From NCBI GenBank assembly GCA_030539295.1, contig JAUNSJ010000002.1, forward strand, positions 1-64,000: a DNA stretch of 64,000 nt, given 5' to 3'. Origin of the DNA: Planctomycetia bacterium. GTDB lineage: Bacteria; Planctomycetota; Planctomycetia; Pirellulales; Thermoguttaceae. The first letter of the stretch is position 1; each line of letters opens with the position of its first letter. The notes beneath the pieces are model-generated. The model saw nothing but the letters and a program-made list of their open reading frames with translations, made no database searches and had not been told where the DNA came from. Positions 36,641 to 46,031 of the stretch are shown here, piece after piece. The position numbers and the translations under genes were made by a program.

Positions 36641-37525
36641 ATGTCTCTCAAAATGACTCGACGCACCCTGCTCGCGTCTGCCGCTGGCGTGTCCGCCGCC
36701 GCTTTTATCAACGCATCTGTCCTCAAGGCCGAGGATTCCACGCCGGCCGAATTCACCAAACCGGAAGGATTTCGTGGCAACCTGAAGCAAAGCGTCTCTC
36801 AATGGTGTTTCGCCTCCACGCCGATTGCCGAGCTTATGGCCCAATGTAAAAAGATTGGTATGGTCGGACTTGACCTCATCCAGCCCGGCGACTGGCCCAC
36901 CTTGCGCGAGGCCGGAATGGTCGTAACGATGGGGAGTATGCCGGAAATCACGATTCCCGTCGGCCCCAACCACGCCGAGAATCACGAGAAAATTATTGCA
37001 GCGTATGAAAAGTATATTCCGATGGCCAAAGAGCTAGGCGTGCCGAATCTCATTGCTCTGGCTGGCAATCGCGAAGGTCAGGACGACGCTACCGGTGCGA
37101 AGAATACAATCGCATGTATGAAGCAGGTCATGCCTCTGGCAGAAAAATATGGCATTAATATCGTCATGGAACTGCTCAATACCAAGGACCATCTTGACTA
37201 TCAGTGTGACAGTACCGTCTGGGGCGTCGAAGTCTGCGACGGTGTTGGCAGCGACCGCTTCAAACTCCTCTACGACATTTATCATATGCAACGCATGGAA
37301 GGCGATATCATCCAAACGATACGGAAATACCATCAATACATAGGCCATTATCATACAGCCGGCAATCCGGGGCGAAACGACCTGGACGATTCCCAGGAAC
37401 TGTACTATCCTCCGATAATCGACGCGATTATGGACACCGGCTACACAGGGTTTCTGGCCCATGAATTTCTTCCCAAGAAGGGGTTCGAGTCACTTTACAA
37501 TGCCGTTTGTTTGTGCGATCGATGA
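36641..37525 (+). CDS. Tat-exported hydroxypyruvate isomerase-like TIM-barrel protein
   Basis: 294 residues. The N-terminus MTRRTLLASAAGVSAAAF is a twin-arginine export signal, so the protein is folded in the cytoplasm and exported. The rest is an AP-endonuclease-2/xylose-isomerase-like TIM barrel close to hydroxypyruvate isomerase (Hyi). Two candidate catalytic glutamates stand in VMELLNTKDH and LAHEFLPKKG, and YDIYHMQRMEGD and HYHTAGNPGR are family-typical metal and substrate segments. Hyi interconverts hydroxypyruvate and tartronate semialdehyde, but exported planctomycete members probably act on other sugars. AAGGAG precedes the ATG. Its stop overlaps the next gene by four bases. Confidence 0.85.
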   Translation: MSLKMTRRTLLASAAGVSAAAFINASVLKAEDSTPAEFTKPEGFRGNLKQSVSQWCFASTPIAELMAQCKKIGMVGLDLIQPGDWPTLREAGMVVTMGSMPEITIPVGPNHAENHEKIIAAYEKYIPMAKELGVPNLIALAGNREGQDDATGAKNTIACMKQVMPLAEKYGINIVMELLNTKDHLDYQCDSTVWGVEVCDGVGSDRFKLLYDIYHMQRMEGDIIQTIRKYHQYIGHYHTAGNPGRNDLDDSQELYYPPIIDAIMDTGYTGFLAHEFLPKKGFESLYNAVCLCDR

Positions 37526-38226
37526 CGAAAATCCTCATTGCTTTAGCAACGTACAACGAGCGTGATAACCTGCCGGACCTGCTCGACGCCATTTCACGCG
37601 TCCTGCCCCAAGCCGATCTCCTTGTGGTCGACGACCATTCGCCGGACGGCACAGGCGACTATGTGCTCCAGCGTGCGCGGCAGGATTCCCGTCTCCATTT
37701 ACTGGCCAGGAGTGGCAAGCTGGGGCTGGGAACCGCGGTCGTCGACGCGCTGCTGTTTGGCCTGACCCACGACTACGACTATATCGTGAACATGGACGCC
37801 GACGGCAGTCATCCGGCGGAATTCCTGCCCGCTCTCCTTGACGCGGCGTTAGGTGCGGACGAGCCAGACGTCGTTATTGGCTCTCGCTACGTTTCAGGCG
37901 GCAAGATCGTCGGTTGGCCGTTACGCCGACGGTTGGCCAGTCGAGCTATGAATCTCTTCTCCCGTTTCGTACTCCGACTGAATACACGCGACAATACCGG
38001 CGCATTTCGCTGCTATCGGAGTGCGACTTTACGTAAACTCGATTTCTCGCAATTCCGGTCGCGAGGCTACTCTTTCTTTGAGGAAATGCTCTTTCGACTG
38101 CGAAAAAAAGGGGCACGCTTCGTCGAAGTACCCATTACCTTCGTTGACCGTGTCCATGGCCATTCAAAGGTAACTCTTAGGGAAATCGTACGTACCCTCT
38201 GGCAAATCCTGATGTTGCGATTATAA
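37522..38226 (+). CDS. Polyprenol-phosphate mannose synthase-like GT2
   Basis: 234 residues of glycosyltransferase family 2, like dolichol/polyprenol-phosphate mannosyltransferase (DPM1). The nucleotide-sugar site is seen in VVDDHSPDGTGDYV, and the DxD-type motif in MDADGSHP. IGSRYVSGGKIVGWP, DNTGAFRCYR and YSFFEEMLFRLRKKGA are typical of the DPM1 group. No C-terminal membrane domain is present, so it is the short soluble or peripheral form. The ATG overlaps the isomerase stop (ATGA), implying co-translation. The product, polyprenyl-phosphate-sugar, is the donor used by GT39-type enzymes such as the one at 22094-24154. Confidence 0.88.
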   Translation: MTKILIALATYNERDNLPDLLDAISRVLPQADLLVVDDHSPDGTGDYVLQRARQDSRLHLLARSGKLGLGTAVVDALLFGLTHDYDYIVNMDADGSHPAEFLPALLDAALGADEPDVVIGSRYVSGGKIVGWPLRRRLASRAMNLFSRFVLRLNTRDNTGAFRCYRSATLRKLDFSQFRSRGYSFFEEMLFRLRKKGARFVEVPITFVDRVHGHSKVTLREIVRTLWQILMLRL

Positions 38227-38295
38227 TACACACCTCCTGGCGACCGGGAGTTGACTGCCCCGTTCCTTACGAGTTCCACACCCTTGTACCGAGAC

Positions 38296-38333
38296 GAAAA
38301 AACCGCAAGCCAACGATTCCATTGACTTGCGGT
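38296..38333 (-). terminator. Terminator downstream of alaS
   Basis: ACCGCAAGCCAA (38302-38313) pairs with TTGACTTGCGGT (38322-38333) with one mismatch. On the minus strand the stem is followed by TTTTTTCG, so it ends alaS transcripts. On the plus strand it could weakly stop the GT2 transcript as well. Confidence 0.75.
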
Positions 38334-38418
38334 CACTCTCATTCTTTAAAACCACTTTCGCGAAATGCCTCGGGGTGCGAGCTACCCGATACATCGGTCC
38401 CGCGAACCAGGGCGAGCG

Positions 38419-41034
38419 TCAAGACTTTTCGCCCAGCCACTTCTTCGCCGCCGCAAAAGCGTCGGGAATACCGTCCGGATTCTTTCCGCCTGCCTGCGCC
38501 AGATCGGGCCGGCCTCCGCCTCCTCCCTGAACAAACTTCGAAACGGTGCGAATCCAGTCGACCGCGTTCAGGCCACGCTCAACAAGATCGCGCGTCAGTG
38601 ATGCCAGCAGAGTCACCTTCTTCGTTTCCATCTCAACATTGGCGAACAGAATGGCCGCAGGCTGTGATTTACGCCGAATCTGGTCAATAAGTTCGCGGAG
38701 CATATTCAGGTCACGATCTTTGGTCGCCCAGATAATGACCTTTATTCCGTTCACATCTTCTGCCCCTTCCAGTAGTGAATCTATCGAAATATCGCCTTTT
38801 CTGGCAAGGACTTCCAACTGTTTACGCAGCTTCTTGCCGATGTCGATAAGATTCTCAACCCGCGGTACAACGTCGGCAAGTGGGACGCGAAGCATACCGG
38901 CCAAGGCAGCGCCAACAGAGTCGAGCTGCTGCACACGCTTGACCGCCTCACGGCCGGTCAGCGCGGTAATACGCCGCGTACCAGCCGAGACGCTCTCCTC
39001 GGCAATAATTTTACACAACCCTATCTGTCCCACGTTCGTCAGGTGCGTGCCGCCGCAAAGTTCTTTCGATTCACCCATAACGACGACGCGAACCTCGTCC
39101 GGATACTTCTCGCCAAAGAGCATCATCGCGCCTACCTTTCGGGCATCTTCCAGGGGCATCGAATCACACGTTACCGGTATAAAATCGAGTATCATATTAT
39201 TGACATCGGTCTCGATCTGGGTGAGCGTTTCACTGTCGATTGCCTTGTGGTGCGTAAAGTCGAACCGCAAAACGTCCGCGTCGACCTTGGATCCCTGCTG
39301 CTCCGCGTGGCCCCCGAGACGGTGTCGCAACGCATGGTGCAGTAGATGGGTCGCCGAATGGGCACGCGATATTGCCTGACGCCGATCCACATCCACCGAG
39401 GCCACGACGCGGTCTCCAACGGCTATCTGGCCACTGGTCAGTGTCCCGCTGTGCACAAGAAGTTCGCCGTCGTACTGCGTCGCGTCCACCTTGAAGACGA
39501 AGTTGTCGCTACTTATTTCGCCGGTATCGCCGACCTGACCACCTTTCTCGCCGTAGAACGGGGTGCGATTGAGAATGATCTTAAGGGATTTGTTGACCCC
39601 TGAGGCTTCCTCCAGCAGCGATTCGCCCGAGACGATCGCAATGACCTCCGCTTCGCTGCATTCCAGCGACGTATAGCCCAGGAACGTTGTCGGCGCGGTC
39701 ACCTTCTTAATCTTCTCAAGTGGGTCACGCTGGAACAGCAGATTCTTTTCACCCGAGCCTGACAGCTCTCCGTGACGCTGCATTTCCACGCCGAATCCCT
39801 TCCAGTCAAAGCCCAAATTCCGCTCCGCCGCCATAACCTCAAATAACTCGGGAGGAAAGCCAAACGTCTGGTACATTTCAAACGCCTCCGTTCCCGAGAC
39901 CACCGCTCGCTTACCTGCCACCATCGAATTAAAGATGGTATTAATCCGGACCAGTCCGGCTTCTATCGTACCAAGAAAATGCTCTTCTTCCGCCGATATA
40001 ACGCCTTGGACTCGCTCGATCGTCTCGCTCAATTCAGGATACGGAACTTTCATAAGGTCCGCTACGGCAGGGACAAGTTCAAACAGGAAAGGCGTTCGCT
40101 TGCCCATCTGGAAACCGTCCAGAACCGCACGACGTAGCAGGCGGCGTATGACGTATTTTTCCTCTTTATTGCCCGGATATACGTTCTCGTGCACCGCAAA
40201 CGTACATGCCCTGATATGATCCGCAATGCGACGAAGACGACGACCATTTTCGTTTGTCAGGTCGGAGCCATCGTAGTTCACTCCGCATACTTCGCCTGCC
40301 GCCTCAACCAGAGGGCGGAGAATATCTATATGAAAGTTGGTCTCCACACCTTGCATAACCGCGGAAATTCGTTCCAGACCCATGCCGGTATCAATATTCT
40401 TACTTGGGAGCGGTCGCAAATTATCCGGCGGATTACCCACTCGATTAAATTGCGTAAATACTAGGTTCCATACTTCAACTTCCCCTTGAGCCGTCTTGCA
40501 ATAGATTTCACTGCACGGACCGCACACGCCGTCAGGCCCCAGGGACGGAGCACTCGCCGGCCAGAAATTCTCGTCTTCCTCAAGATATTGAAGCTTCTCC
40601 TTCGGGAGCTTGATCTCGTTCAGCCAGATGTCCGCTGCCTCGTGGTCGTCCAGATAGACGGTTGCCGACAGCAGACCGGGGTCGATCCCCAGCCACTGAC
40701 GGCCCGTCAGAAATTCCCATGCCCAGTGTATCGCTTCACGCTTGAAATAGTCGCCGAAGCTGAAATTACCGAGCATTTCGAAAAATGTATGATGAAACGC
40801 CGTGCGACCGACGTTATCAATGTCGCCTGTACGAAGACATTTTTGGCACGTCGTAGCACGGGTAAAATCCAACTTGCAGCGGCCCAAAAAATGATCCTTA
40901 AACTGGTTCATGCCAGCCGGTGTAAACAGAACCGAGGGGTCCCAACGCGGCACCAGAACGTCACTGGGGCGGCGAACACAGCCTTTCGACTCGAAAAACG
41001 ATAAATACTTCTCGCGGATTTCGTTTGTTTTCAT
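38419..41034 (-). CDS. alaS: Alanyl-tRNA synthetase
   Basis: 871 residues. AlaRS charges tRNA-Ala and edits mis-acylated Ser/Gly. The N-terminus MKTNEIREKYLSFFESKG and motif region SVLFTPAGMNQFK are canonical. Motif 3 is seen in NIDTGMGLERI. The editing-domain zinc ligands appear in HSATHLLHHAL and CGGTHLTNVGQIG, and the C-terminal DHHA1 region ends GGGGGRPDLAQAGG. The frame stays open 192 bases further upstream to 41226, but similarity starts at the ATG 41034. It is a single-gene unit ending at the hairpin 38296-38333. Confidence 0.97.
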   Translation of the reverse strand: MKTNEIREKYLSFFESKGCVRRPSDVLVPRWDPSVLFTPAGMNQFKDHFLGRCKLDFTRATTCQKCLRTGDIDNVGRTAFHHTFFEMLGNFSFGDYFKREAIHWAWEFLTGRQWLGIDPGLLSATVYLDDHEAADIWLNEIKLPKEKLQYLEEDENFWPASAPSLGPDGVCGPCSEIYCKTAQGEVEVWNLVFTQFNRVGNPPDNLRPLPSKNIDTGMGLERISAVMQGVETNFHIDILRPLVEAAGEVCGVNYDGSDLTNENGRRLRRIADHIRACTFAVHENVYPGNKEEKYVIRRLLRRAVLDGFQMGKRTPFLFELVPAVADLMKVPYPELSETIERVQGVISAEEEHFLGTIEAGLVRINTIFNSMVAGKRAVVSGTEAFEMYQTFGFPPELFEVMAAERNLGFDWKGFGVEMQRHGELSGSGEKNLLFQRDPLEKIKKVTAPTTFLGYTSLECSEAEVIAIVSGESLLEEASGVNKSLKIILNRTPFYGEKGGQVGDTGEISSDNFVFKVDATQYDGELLVHSGTLTSGQIAVGDRVVASVDVDRRQAISRAHSATHLLHHALRHRLGGHAEQQGSKVDADVLRFDFTHHKAIDSETLTQIETDVNNMILDFIPVTCDSMPLEDARKVGAMMLFGEKYPDEVRVVVMGESKELCGGTHLTNVGQIGLCKIIAEESVSAGTRRITALTGREAVKRVQQLDSVGAALAGMLRVPLADVVPRVENLIDIGKKLRKQLEVLARKGDISIDSLLEGAEDVNGIKVIIWATKDRDLNMLRELIDQIRRKSQPAAILFANVEMETKKVTLLASLTRDLVERGLNAVDWIRTVSKFVQGGGGGRPDLAQAGGKNPDGIPDAFAAAKKWLGEKS

Positions 41035-41381
41035 GTTTCTACCTGTTATGGGGCAAGGTTTTCTGGGCAACACGCATACTCCTGTCAGGCCTCCTGCTCT
41101 CGGAGCACGCCGGTCCATAATTTCGCTACGGTACCAACTGAGAAATTCTATCCGATTTTCTCCCCTTTTCAAGGGGGTAGGGCACGCACCCCACGTTCCG
41201 CATCCCGGAAACCCCTCCCCTTGCAAAATGCCCTTTTTATGGTCTAATAGAACAGCGTACAGGTTTTTCGCTTGGTGGTCGTTATGTGTCTTTCCAATGG
41301 ATCGCGGTCAGATGCTCTCTACCAGGCGAATCCATTCCCCACCCACGCTAACACGAAAATAGAGTGACGAAAGGAACATAA
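41035..41381. other. Divergent promoter region alaS / antiporter
   Basis: About 350 bases separate two divergent genes. No perfect promoter or RNA structure was recognised. The AAAGGA at 41371-41376 is the ribosome binding site of the antiporter gene. Confidence 0.4.
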
Positions 41382-43187
41382 ATGTCACAAGACATGGAAA
41401 AGTGTGCCCACGAATCTCACGAACAGGGAACTCCCTCGGCCAAACCCGTTCTGCTGGGGCTGCTGGCCGTCTTCGTTATTTATCTGGGCCTGGCTGCCGC
41501 AGGGCTTCCTCAAAAATGGAGCCATTTGGTCCTCGACGGCGCTCATCATGAAGTGACCGCGGAGGATGCCGCAGCCCCCGGTCCCGCGGAGCAGGACGTG
41601 CCCGAACTCCCCGCACAGACTGATGTTACCGATGCGGAAAGCGTTCAGGATGAAGTGGAAACCAGTACCGCCGCAACCACACCCTCAGAGGCCGAACATG
41701 CCGCCGAAGCGGAACACGGCTCGGCCTATCCTCCTCTGTGGACCGTTTTCCCCTTCTGTGCTCTGTTGCTTTGCATTGCCATTTTACCCTTGGTCCCCTG
41801 TGCGGAACACTGGTGGGAAAGCAATTTGCATCGTTTCTATGTCGCGGCCGTTCTTGGGCTTATTACCCTGCTGTATTACGCCTTTATGTGCGACTTCCCC
41901 ATCGATTGCCATTGGCCGGTTCATGCGACGACTTCCCCTGAAAATGGCCCTTTCGCCATGGTTTGGACCATTATTCTCAATGCAATTGTTAACGATTATA
42001 TCCCCTTTATTGTCCTGCTGTTCTCACTCTTTACGATTGCCGGTGGCATTCGTATTACCGGTGACCTGAAGGCGTCCCCGTTCATTAACTCCGTCATCAT
42101 TGCCATTGGTGCCGCCTTGGCCAGTTTTGTCGGGACGACTGCCGCTGCCATGCTCCTGATTCGCCTGCTCATTGAGACGAACAAAGAACGTAAATACAAA
42201 GCGCACACGGTCATCTTCTTTATTTTCTGTGTTTGTAATTGCGGCGGTTGCCTGCTCCCGATTGGTGACCCGCCCCTGTTCCTCGGTTACCTGCGCGGCG
42301 TGAGTTTCCTCTGGACATTCTCTCTCTGGAAAGAATGGCTCTTTATTAATGGCCTGATGATTTTGGTCTACTTCCTGTGGGACTCTCTCTGGTTCTATCG
42401 TCGGGAAACCCCGCTCTCCAAAGCGGCGGACAAGGCGGAATATGAACCCCTGCGTATCCACGGTATTTGCCCTAACCTCTTTTGTCTCATTGGGGTTGTC
42501 GCTGCCGTTATGTTTCTGGCTCCCGGCCGCCCGATCGCCGGATTCAATCCATGGATGTTCCTGCGTGAAGTCGTTCAGCTACTCATGGTAGCTATTTCGC
42601 TCTTCTTCGGGTCCCACGCCATTCGCGTCAATAACAGCTTTAATTACGCGGCCATTCTCGAAGTTGCGGCCCTGTTCTTCGGTATTTTTATCTGTATGCA
42701 GGCCCCACTCCAGATCCTTAATGCCAACGGGGAAAAGATTTCCCACATGGCCGACAAATACGGGTCGAAAATCGGGTTATCTGCCCCGCAGCAGTTCTTC
42801 TGGATGACCGGATCCCTTTCGTCCGTACTCGATAACGCGCCGACCTACGCCGTCTTCTTCGAAACGGCTCGCGCCGCGGAAGCTTCGCAAGTGGCCTCCC
42901 TCAAAGCTGCGGGCCAGAACGAGGAAGCCGCCAAACTGGAAGCCTCTCTGGAAAACGCCAAGAAAGTCTGTGGTGTGGCCATTCCGCTCCATTTGCTCGC
43001 CGCCGTTTCCCTAGGGGCTGTTATGATGGGCGCCATGACCTATATCGGTAACGGCCCCAACTTCATGGTCAAGGCGGTCGCGGAGCAGTCGGGAGTCAAA
43101 ATGCCGAGTTTCTTTGGCTATATGGCCTACAGCATCATCCTGCTGTTCCCCGTTTTGCTCATTATGACCTTAATCTTTTTGAAGTGA
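41382..43187 (+). CDS. NhaD-type Na+/H+ antiporter (ArsB/NhaD superfamily)
   Basis: 601 residues with about 12-14 transmembrane segments. The core has NAIVNDYIPFIVLLFSLFTIAGG, SFVGTTAAAMLLIR, PIGDPPLFLGYLRG and a C-terminal YIGNGPNFMVKAVA, all typical of NhaD-like sodium:proton antiporters and citrate-type carriers in the ion transporter superfamily. After the first helix there is an unusual Ala/Glu/Pro-rich acidic stretch (about 50-115), probably a periplasmic loop. AAAGGA is near the ATG. rnd follows 10 bases after the stop, so they are likely co-transcribed although functionally unrelated. Sodium or pH homeostasis is the expected role. Confidence 0.88.
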   Translation: MSQDMEKCAHESHEQGTPSAKPVLLGLLAVFVIYLGLAAAGLPQKWSHLVLDGAHHEVTAEDAAAPGPAEQDVPELPAQTDVTDAESVQDEVETSTAATTPSEAEHAAEAEHGSAYPPLWTVFPFCALLLCIAILPLVPCAEHWWESNLHRFYVAAVLGLITLLYYAFMCDFPIDCHWPVHATTSPENGPFAMVWTIILNAIVNDYIPFIVLLFSLFTIAGGIRITGDLKASPFINSVIIAIGAALASFVGTTAAAMLLIRLLIETNKERKYKAHTVIFFIFCVCNCGGCLLPIGDPPLFLGYLRGVSFLWTFSLWKEWLFINGLMILVYFLWDSLWFYRRETPLSKAADKAEYEPLRIHGICPNLFCLIGVVAAVMFLAPGRPIAGFNPWMFLREVVQLLMVAISLFFGSHAIRVNNSFNYAAILEVAALFFGIFICMQAPLQILNANGEKISHMADKYGSKIGLSAPQQFFWMTGSLSSVLDNAPTYAVFFETARAAEASQVASLKAAGQNEEAAKLEASLENAKKVCGVAIPLHLLAAVSLGAVMMGAMTYIGNGPNFMVKAVAEQSGVKMPSFFGYMAYSIILLFPVLLIMTLIFLK

Positions 43188-43197
43188 GATTCCGGTC

Positions 43198-44379
43198 ATG
43201 GCCCACGAGTACATCGCAACTGCAACCGAACTCAAGAGTTGGCTCGACGACTCGCTCGACGACCGCTGGCTCGCGATTGATACGGAGTTCATTTCCGAAT
43301 GCCGTAGTGAATCGCAGCTCTGTCTCATTCAGGTTGCCGGACCTCGTGGGCTTGCACTGATCGACCCAATTGCTATCGAAGACCTAACCCCTTTCTGGAA
43401 ACGCCTTTGTCATCCGGGAACCATGATTCTCGTGCACGCGTGTCGGTGCGAGATGGATTTCTGCTGGCGGGCTGTGGGCCAGATCCCTGAAAATGTCTTC
43501 GATATCCAACTCGCTTCCGGGTTCGTATCCTCCGACTATCCCGCCAGTTTTAAACTTTTGGGCGAGCGGCTCCTTCATGCCGATTTTGCCAAGCAGGAGT
43601 CGCGGACCCGGTGGAACCGCCGACCTCTTAGTGCCTTACAGGTGGAATATGCCTTGGGCGACGTTCGTTATCTCAACGAAATGGCCATAGCTCTTCGCGA
43701 GAAACTCGTTGCCACAGGCCGACTTGCCTGGTTTCGCGAAGAGATGAAAGAATACCTTCTGGGCCTGGCCAACGCGTTCAGTCAAGACCCCTGGGCAGGC
43801 TTTCGCGGCTTGAAAAATCTTACCCGGCGCGAATTGGCCATTGTGCGAGAAGTGTGGAACTGGCGACGTGAGCATTCCCTCAAGACGAACTCGCCGCCCC
43901 GACGCATTCTTCGCGATGATTTAATCGTCGAGCTGGCTCGACGGCAGAGCGACGACCCGCTTCGCATTGAGGCGGTACGCGGACTCGGCGCTCTTAAAAA
44001 GTATTACGGCGAACTCGCCGCTGCTATTAATCGTGGTCTGAACTGCCCGACGGAACTCTTGCCTGAACTTACTGATACCGCTTCGCTGCCCCAGTACACA
44101 ACGGTCAGTCAGTTCCTTATGACCGCTCTTGCCGGCTTTGCTCATGAGCACAATATTGCCAATTCCCTACTCGTTTCCGGACAGGACATCCGCGAGTATA
44201 TCGCGTACACTTCCGGCCACTTTCATCCTGAACACAAGCCGCGACTGCTCCGTTCCTGGCGCGCCGAGCTGGTCGGACCCTTTCTGCGTGAACTTCTTAA
44301 CGGGCATCATGCTCTCGTTATCCGTAAACAGGAAGGGGAATTGGTCGTTCGGCCTGTCTCCTCCGAGAAATTCCGCTGA
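43198..44379 (+). CDS. rnd: Ribonuclease D
   Basis: 393 residues. RNase D is a 3'-5' exoribonuclease that matures tRNA 3' ends. The DEDDy exonuclease motifs are visible: DTEFISE (Exo I, near residue 28), HACRCEMD (Exo II, near 80) and the YALGDVRYL segment (Exo III, near 150). An HRDC domain follows (about 205-285), and a further ~100 residues at the C-terminus resemble a degenerate second HRDC. It starts ten bases after the antiporter stop. Two inverted repeats after the stop (44398-44416 and 44437-44455) may end or process the transcript. Confidence 0.93.
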   Translation: MAHEYIATATELKSWLDDSLDDRWLAIDTEFISECRSESQLCLIQVAGPRGLALIDPIAIEDLTPFWKRLCHPGTMILVHACRCEMDFCWRAVGQIPENVFDIQLASGFVSSDYPASFKLLGERLLHADFAKQESRTRWNRRPLSALQVEYALGDVRYLNEMAIALREKLVATGRLAWFREEMKEYLLGLANAFSQDPWAGFRGLKNLTRRELAIVREVWNWRREHSLKTNSPPRRILRDDLIVELARRQSDDPLRIEAVRGLGALKKYYGELAAAINRGLNCPTELLPELTDTASLPQYTTVSQFLMTALAGFAHEHNIANSLLVSGQDIREYIAYTSGHFHPEHKPRLLRSWRAELVGPFLRELLNGHHALVIRKQEGELVVRPVSSEKFR

Positions 44380-44397
44380 CAACGACTTGCGTGCAGG

Positions 44398-44455
44398 CTC
44401 TCGTCCCTCGCGAGAGTCCAGGATCAATAAACGGCTCCCGGGCCATTTTCCCGGG
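44398..44455 (+). other. Two successive hairpins between rnd and mutY
   Basis: CTCTCG-tccctcg-CGAGAG (44398-44416) and CCCGGG-ccatttt-CCCGGG (44437-44455) lie between the rnd stop and the mutY start. Neither has a strong T-run after it, so they may be processing or weak termination signals. Confidence 0.4.
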
Positions 44456-44483
44456 TTATCTCTCGTAAACGTCAAGGTGAGTC

Positions 44484-45695
44484 ATGGATAAGACAACAGA
44501 GACGGAGTTCTTTCGAAAGAATTCGCTTGCCGATTTTCAGACGGAGTTGCTGGCCTGGTACGACGCGTGCGCACGCAAGCTTCCCTGGCGCGATAACCCA
44601 ACTCCTTACCGCGTTTGGGTAAGCGAAATCATGCTCCAGCAGACGACCACAACGACCGTTCAGGGATATTTCGACCGCTTTATGGCCGCGTTCCCCAACG
44701 TTCAGACGCTCGCCGAAGCTCAAGAGGGGCAGGTACTCAAATTATGGGAGGGGCTCGGCTATTATCGTCGTGCACGCCAACTGCACAAAGCTGCTCAAAC
44801 CATCGTCCGCGACTTTAACGGCCTCTTTCCCGCGACCGTCGAGACTATCCAGACCTTACCGGGCGTAGGCCGCTACACGGCTGGGGCTATTGCCTCTATT
44901 GCCTGTGGCCGCAAGGCTCCTATTTTGGAGGCCAATACAATCCGGCTGTACAGTCGGCTCGCCGCATGGCCCCATTCCGTTCACACTTCTGCCTCGAATC
45001 AGTTTCTTTGGTCGTTCGCCGAACGGATTCTCCCGGACAACAATGCGGGTCTGTTCAATCAGGCCCTGATGGACCTCGGCAGTCAGATTTGTCGGCCCAA
45101 TTCTCCCCGATGTCTCGACTGCCCGGTCTCGCCGTTTTGCGTCGCCTTTCGAAATCACCAGCAGGATACTTTGCCCGTCATGCCGCCGCGAGAAGAAAAA
45201 GAGCCTCGAACCGAAGTCGCCATGGCCGTCTCACTCGCCGATTGGACCGGCCGTGCCGCCGACGCCAACCGCTACCTCTTTCTTCGCACTCCTCCGTCCC
45301 ACCGCTGGGCAGGTCTCTGGGACTTCCCTCGCTTCCTCAAGACCAATTCCAACGATATCCCCAACGACCGGGACTTAGCACGAAAAGTCGCCACACTTCT
45401 AGAGGTCAGCTCGTGCCTTGTGCACGCTCCGCAAAAGAAGATTTCGCATGTCGTTACACGGTTTCGTATTACACTCAATTTTTGTCGGTGCACAGTTCAG
45501 ATCAGCCAGCGTGCCAAACGACTGCCGAAAAGTGAGCCAAGACTCATGAATAACGCTGCCCGCATGATACACCTGGCGGCAGGGCAGGGCCCCGCTTGCG
45601 ATTTGGAATTTCGTTGGCTTACGCCGCAAGAGGCAAAATTACTCCCCTTAAACTCCACCGCCATCCGCCTTCTTGCCTTGCTTGACCAGCCTTGA
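44484..45695 (+). CDS. mutY: A/G-specific adenine glycosylase MutY
   Basis: 403 residues. MutY removes adenine mispaired with 8-oxoguanine. The catalytic Glu is E48 in WVSEIMLQQT. The helix-hairpin-helix is LPGVGRYTAGAIAS, and the 4Fe-4S ligands C202, C209, C212 and C218 follow the C-x6-C-x2-C-x5-C pattern. The catalytic Asp of the HhH-GPD motif, normally in the sequence LDGNV, is replaced by Glu (E149 in PILEANTIRLYSR). A C-terminal NUDIX-like 8-oxoG recognition domain spans about 225-400. AAGG lies upstream of the ATG. I recall similar LEANT sequences in planctomycete MutY, so the change may be lineage-wide rather than a defect. Confidence 0.93.
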   Translation: MDKTTETEFFRKNSLADFQTELLAWYDACARKLPWRDNPTPYRVWVSEIMLQQTTTTTVQGYFDRFMAAFPNVQTLAEAQEGQVLKLWEGLGYYRRARQLHKAAQTIVRDFNGLFPATVETIQTLPGVGRYTAGAIASIACGRKAPILEANTIRLYSRLAAWPHSVHTSASNQFLWSFAERILPDNNAGLFNQALMDLGSQICRPNSPRCLDCPVSPFCVAFRNHQQDTLPVMPPREEKEPRTEVAMAVSLADWTGRAADANRYLFLRTPPSHRWAGLWDFPRFLKTNSNDIPNDRDLARKVATLLEVSSCLVHAPQKKISHVVTRFRITLNFCRCTVQISQRAKRLPKSEPRLMNNAARMIHLAAGQGPACDLEFRWLTPQEAKLLPLNSTAIRLLALLDQP

Positions 45696-45891
45696 CGATA
45701 CTGTCCTTCTTCCCTATTGTTATCCAGAGTGGCAGACTGCTACTGTACTAAACTACCCAATTTATATAAAACATAAAGCAGGATATGTGCGCAATTTAAA
45801 TACAACAGGGAAACTTTTGTGGCTTTAATGATTATGAAATATTTTGCCCTAAAAACTTTATTAGGTTTTTGTTAAAACAATAAAATCAACC

Positions 45892-45921
45892 TTGACGGAT
45901 ATGCGGGTTTTGGGGTATATT
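45892..45921 (+). promoter_or_regulatory. Sigma70-type promoter of hydrolase gene
   Basis: TTGACG (45892-45897) and TATATT (45916-45921) are spaced by 18 bases. The transcript would start near 45928, which puts the preferred ATG at 46032 about 100 bases into the message. Confidence 0.55.
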
Positions 45922-46031
45922 CTTGTTATACAAAAATGAAGGAGCGATTGGTCGCCAAGACTACGCTCTTTCTGACGGCTTGCCGTCTTAAACACGTCCC
46001 TAATATTCATTCAACAAGGACCCCAGTCAGA

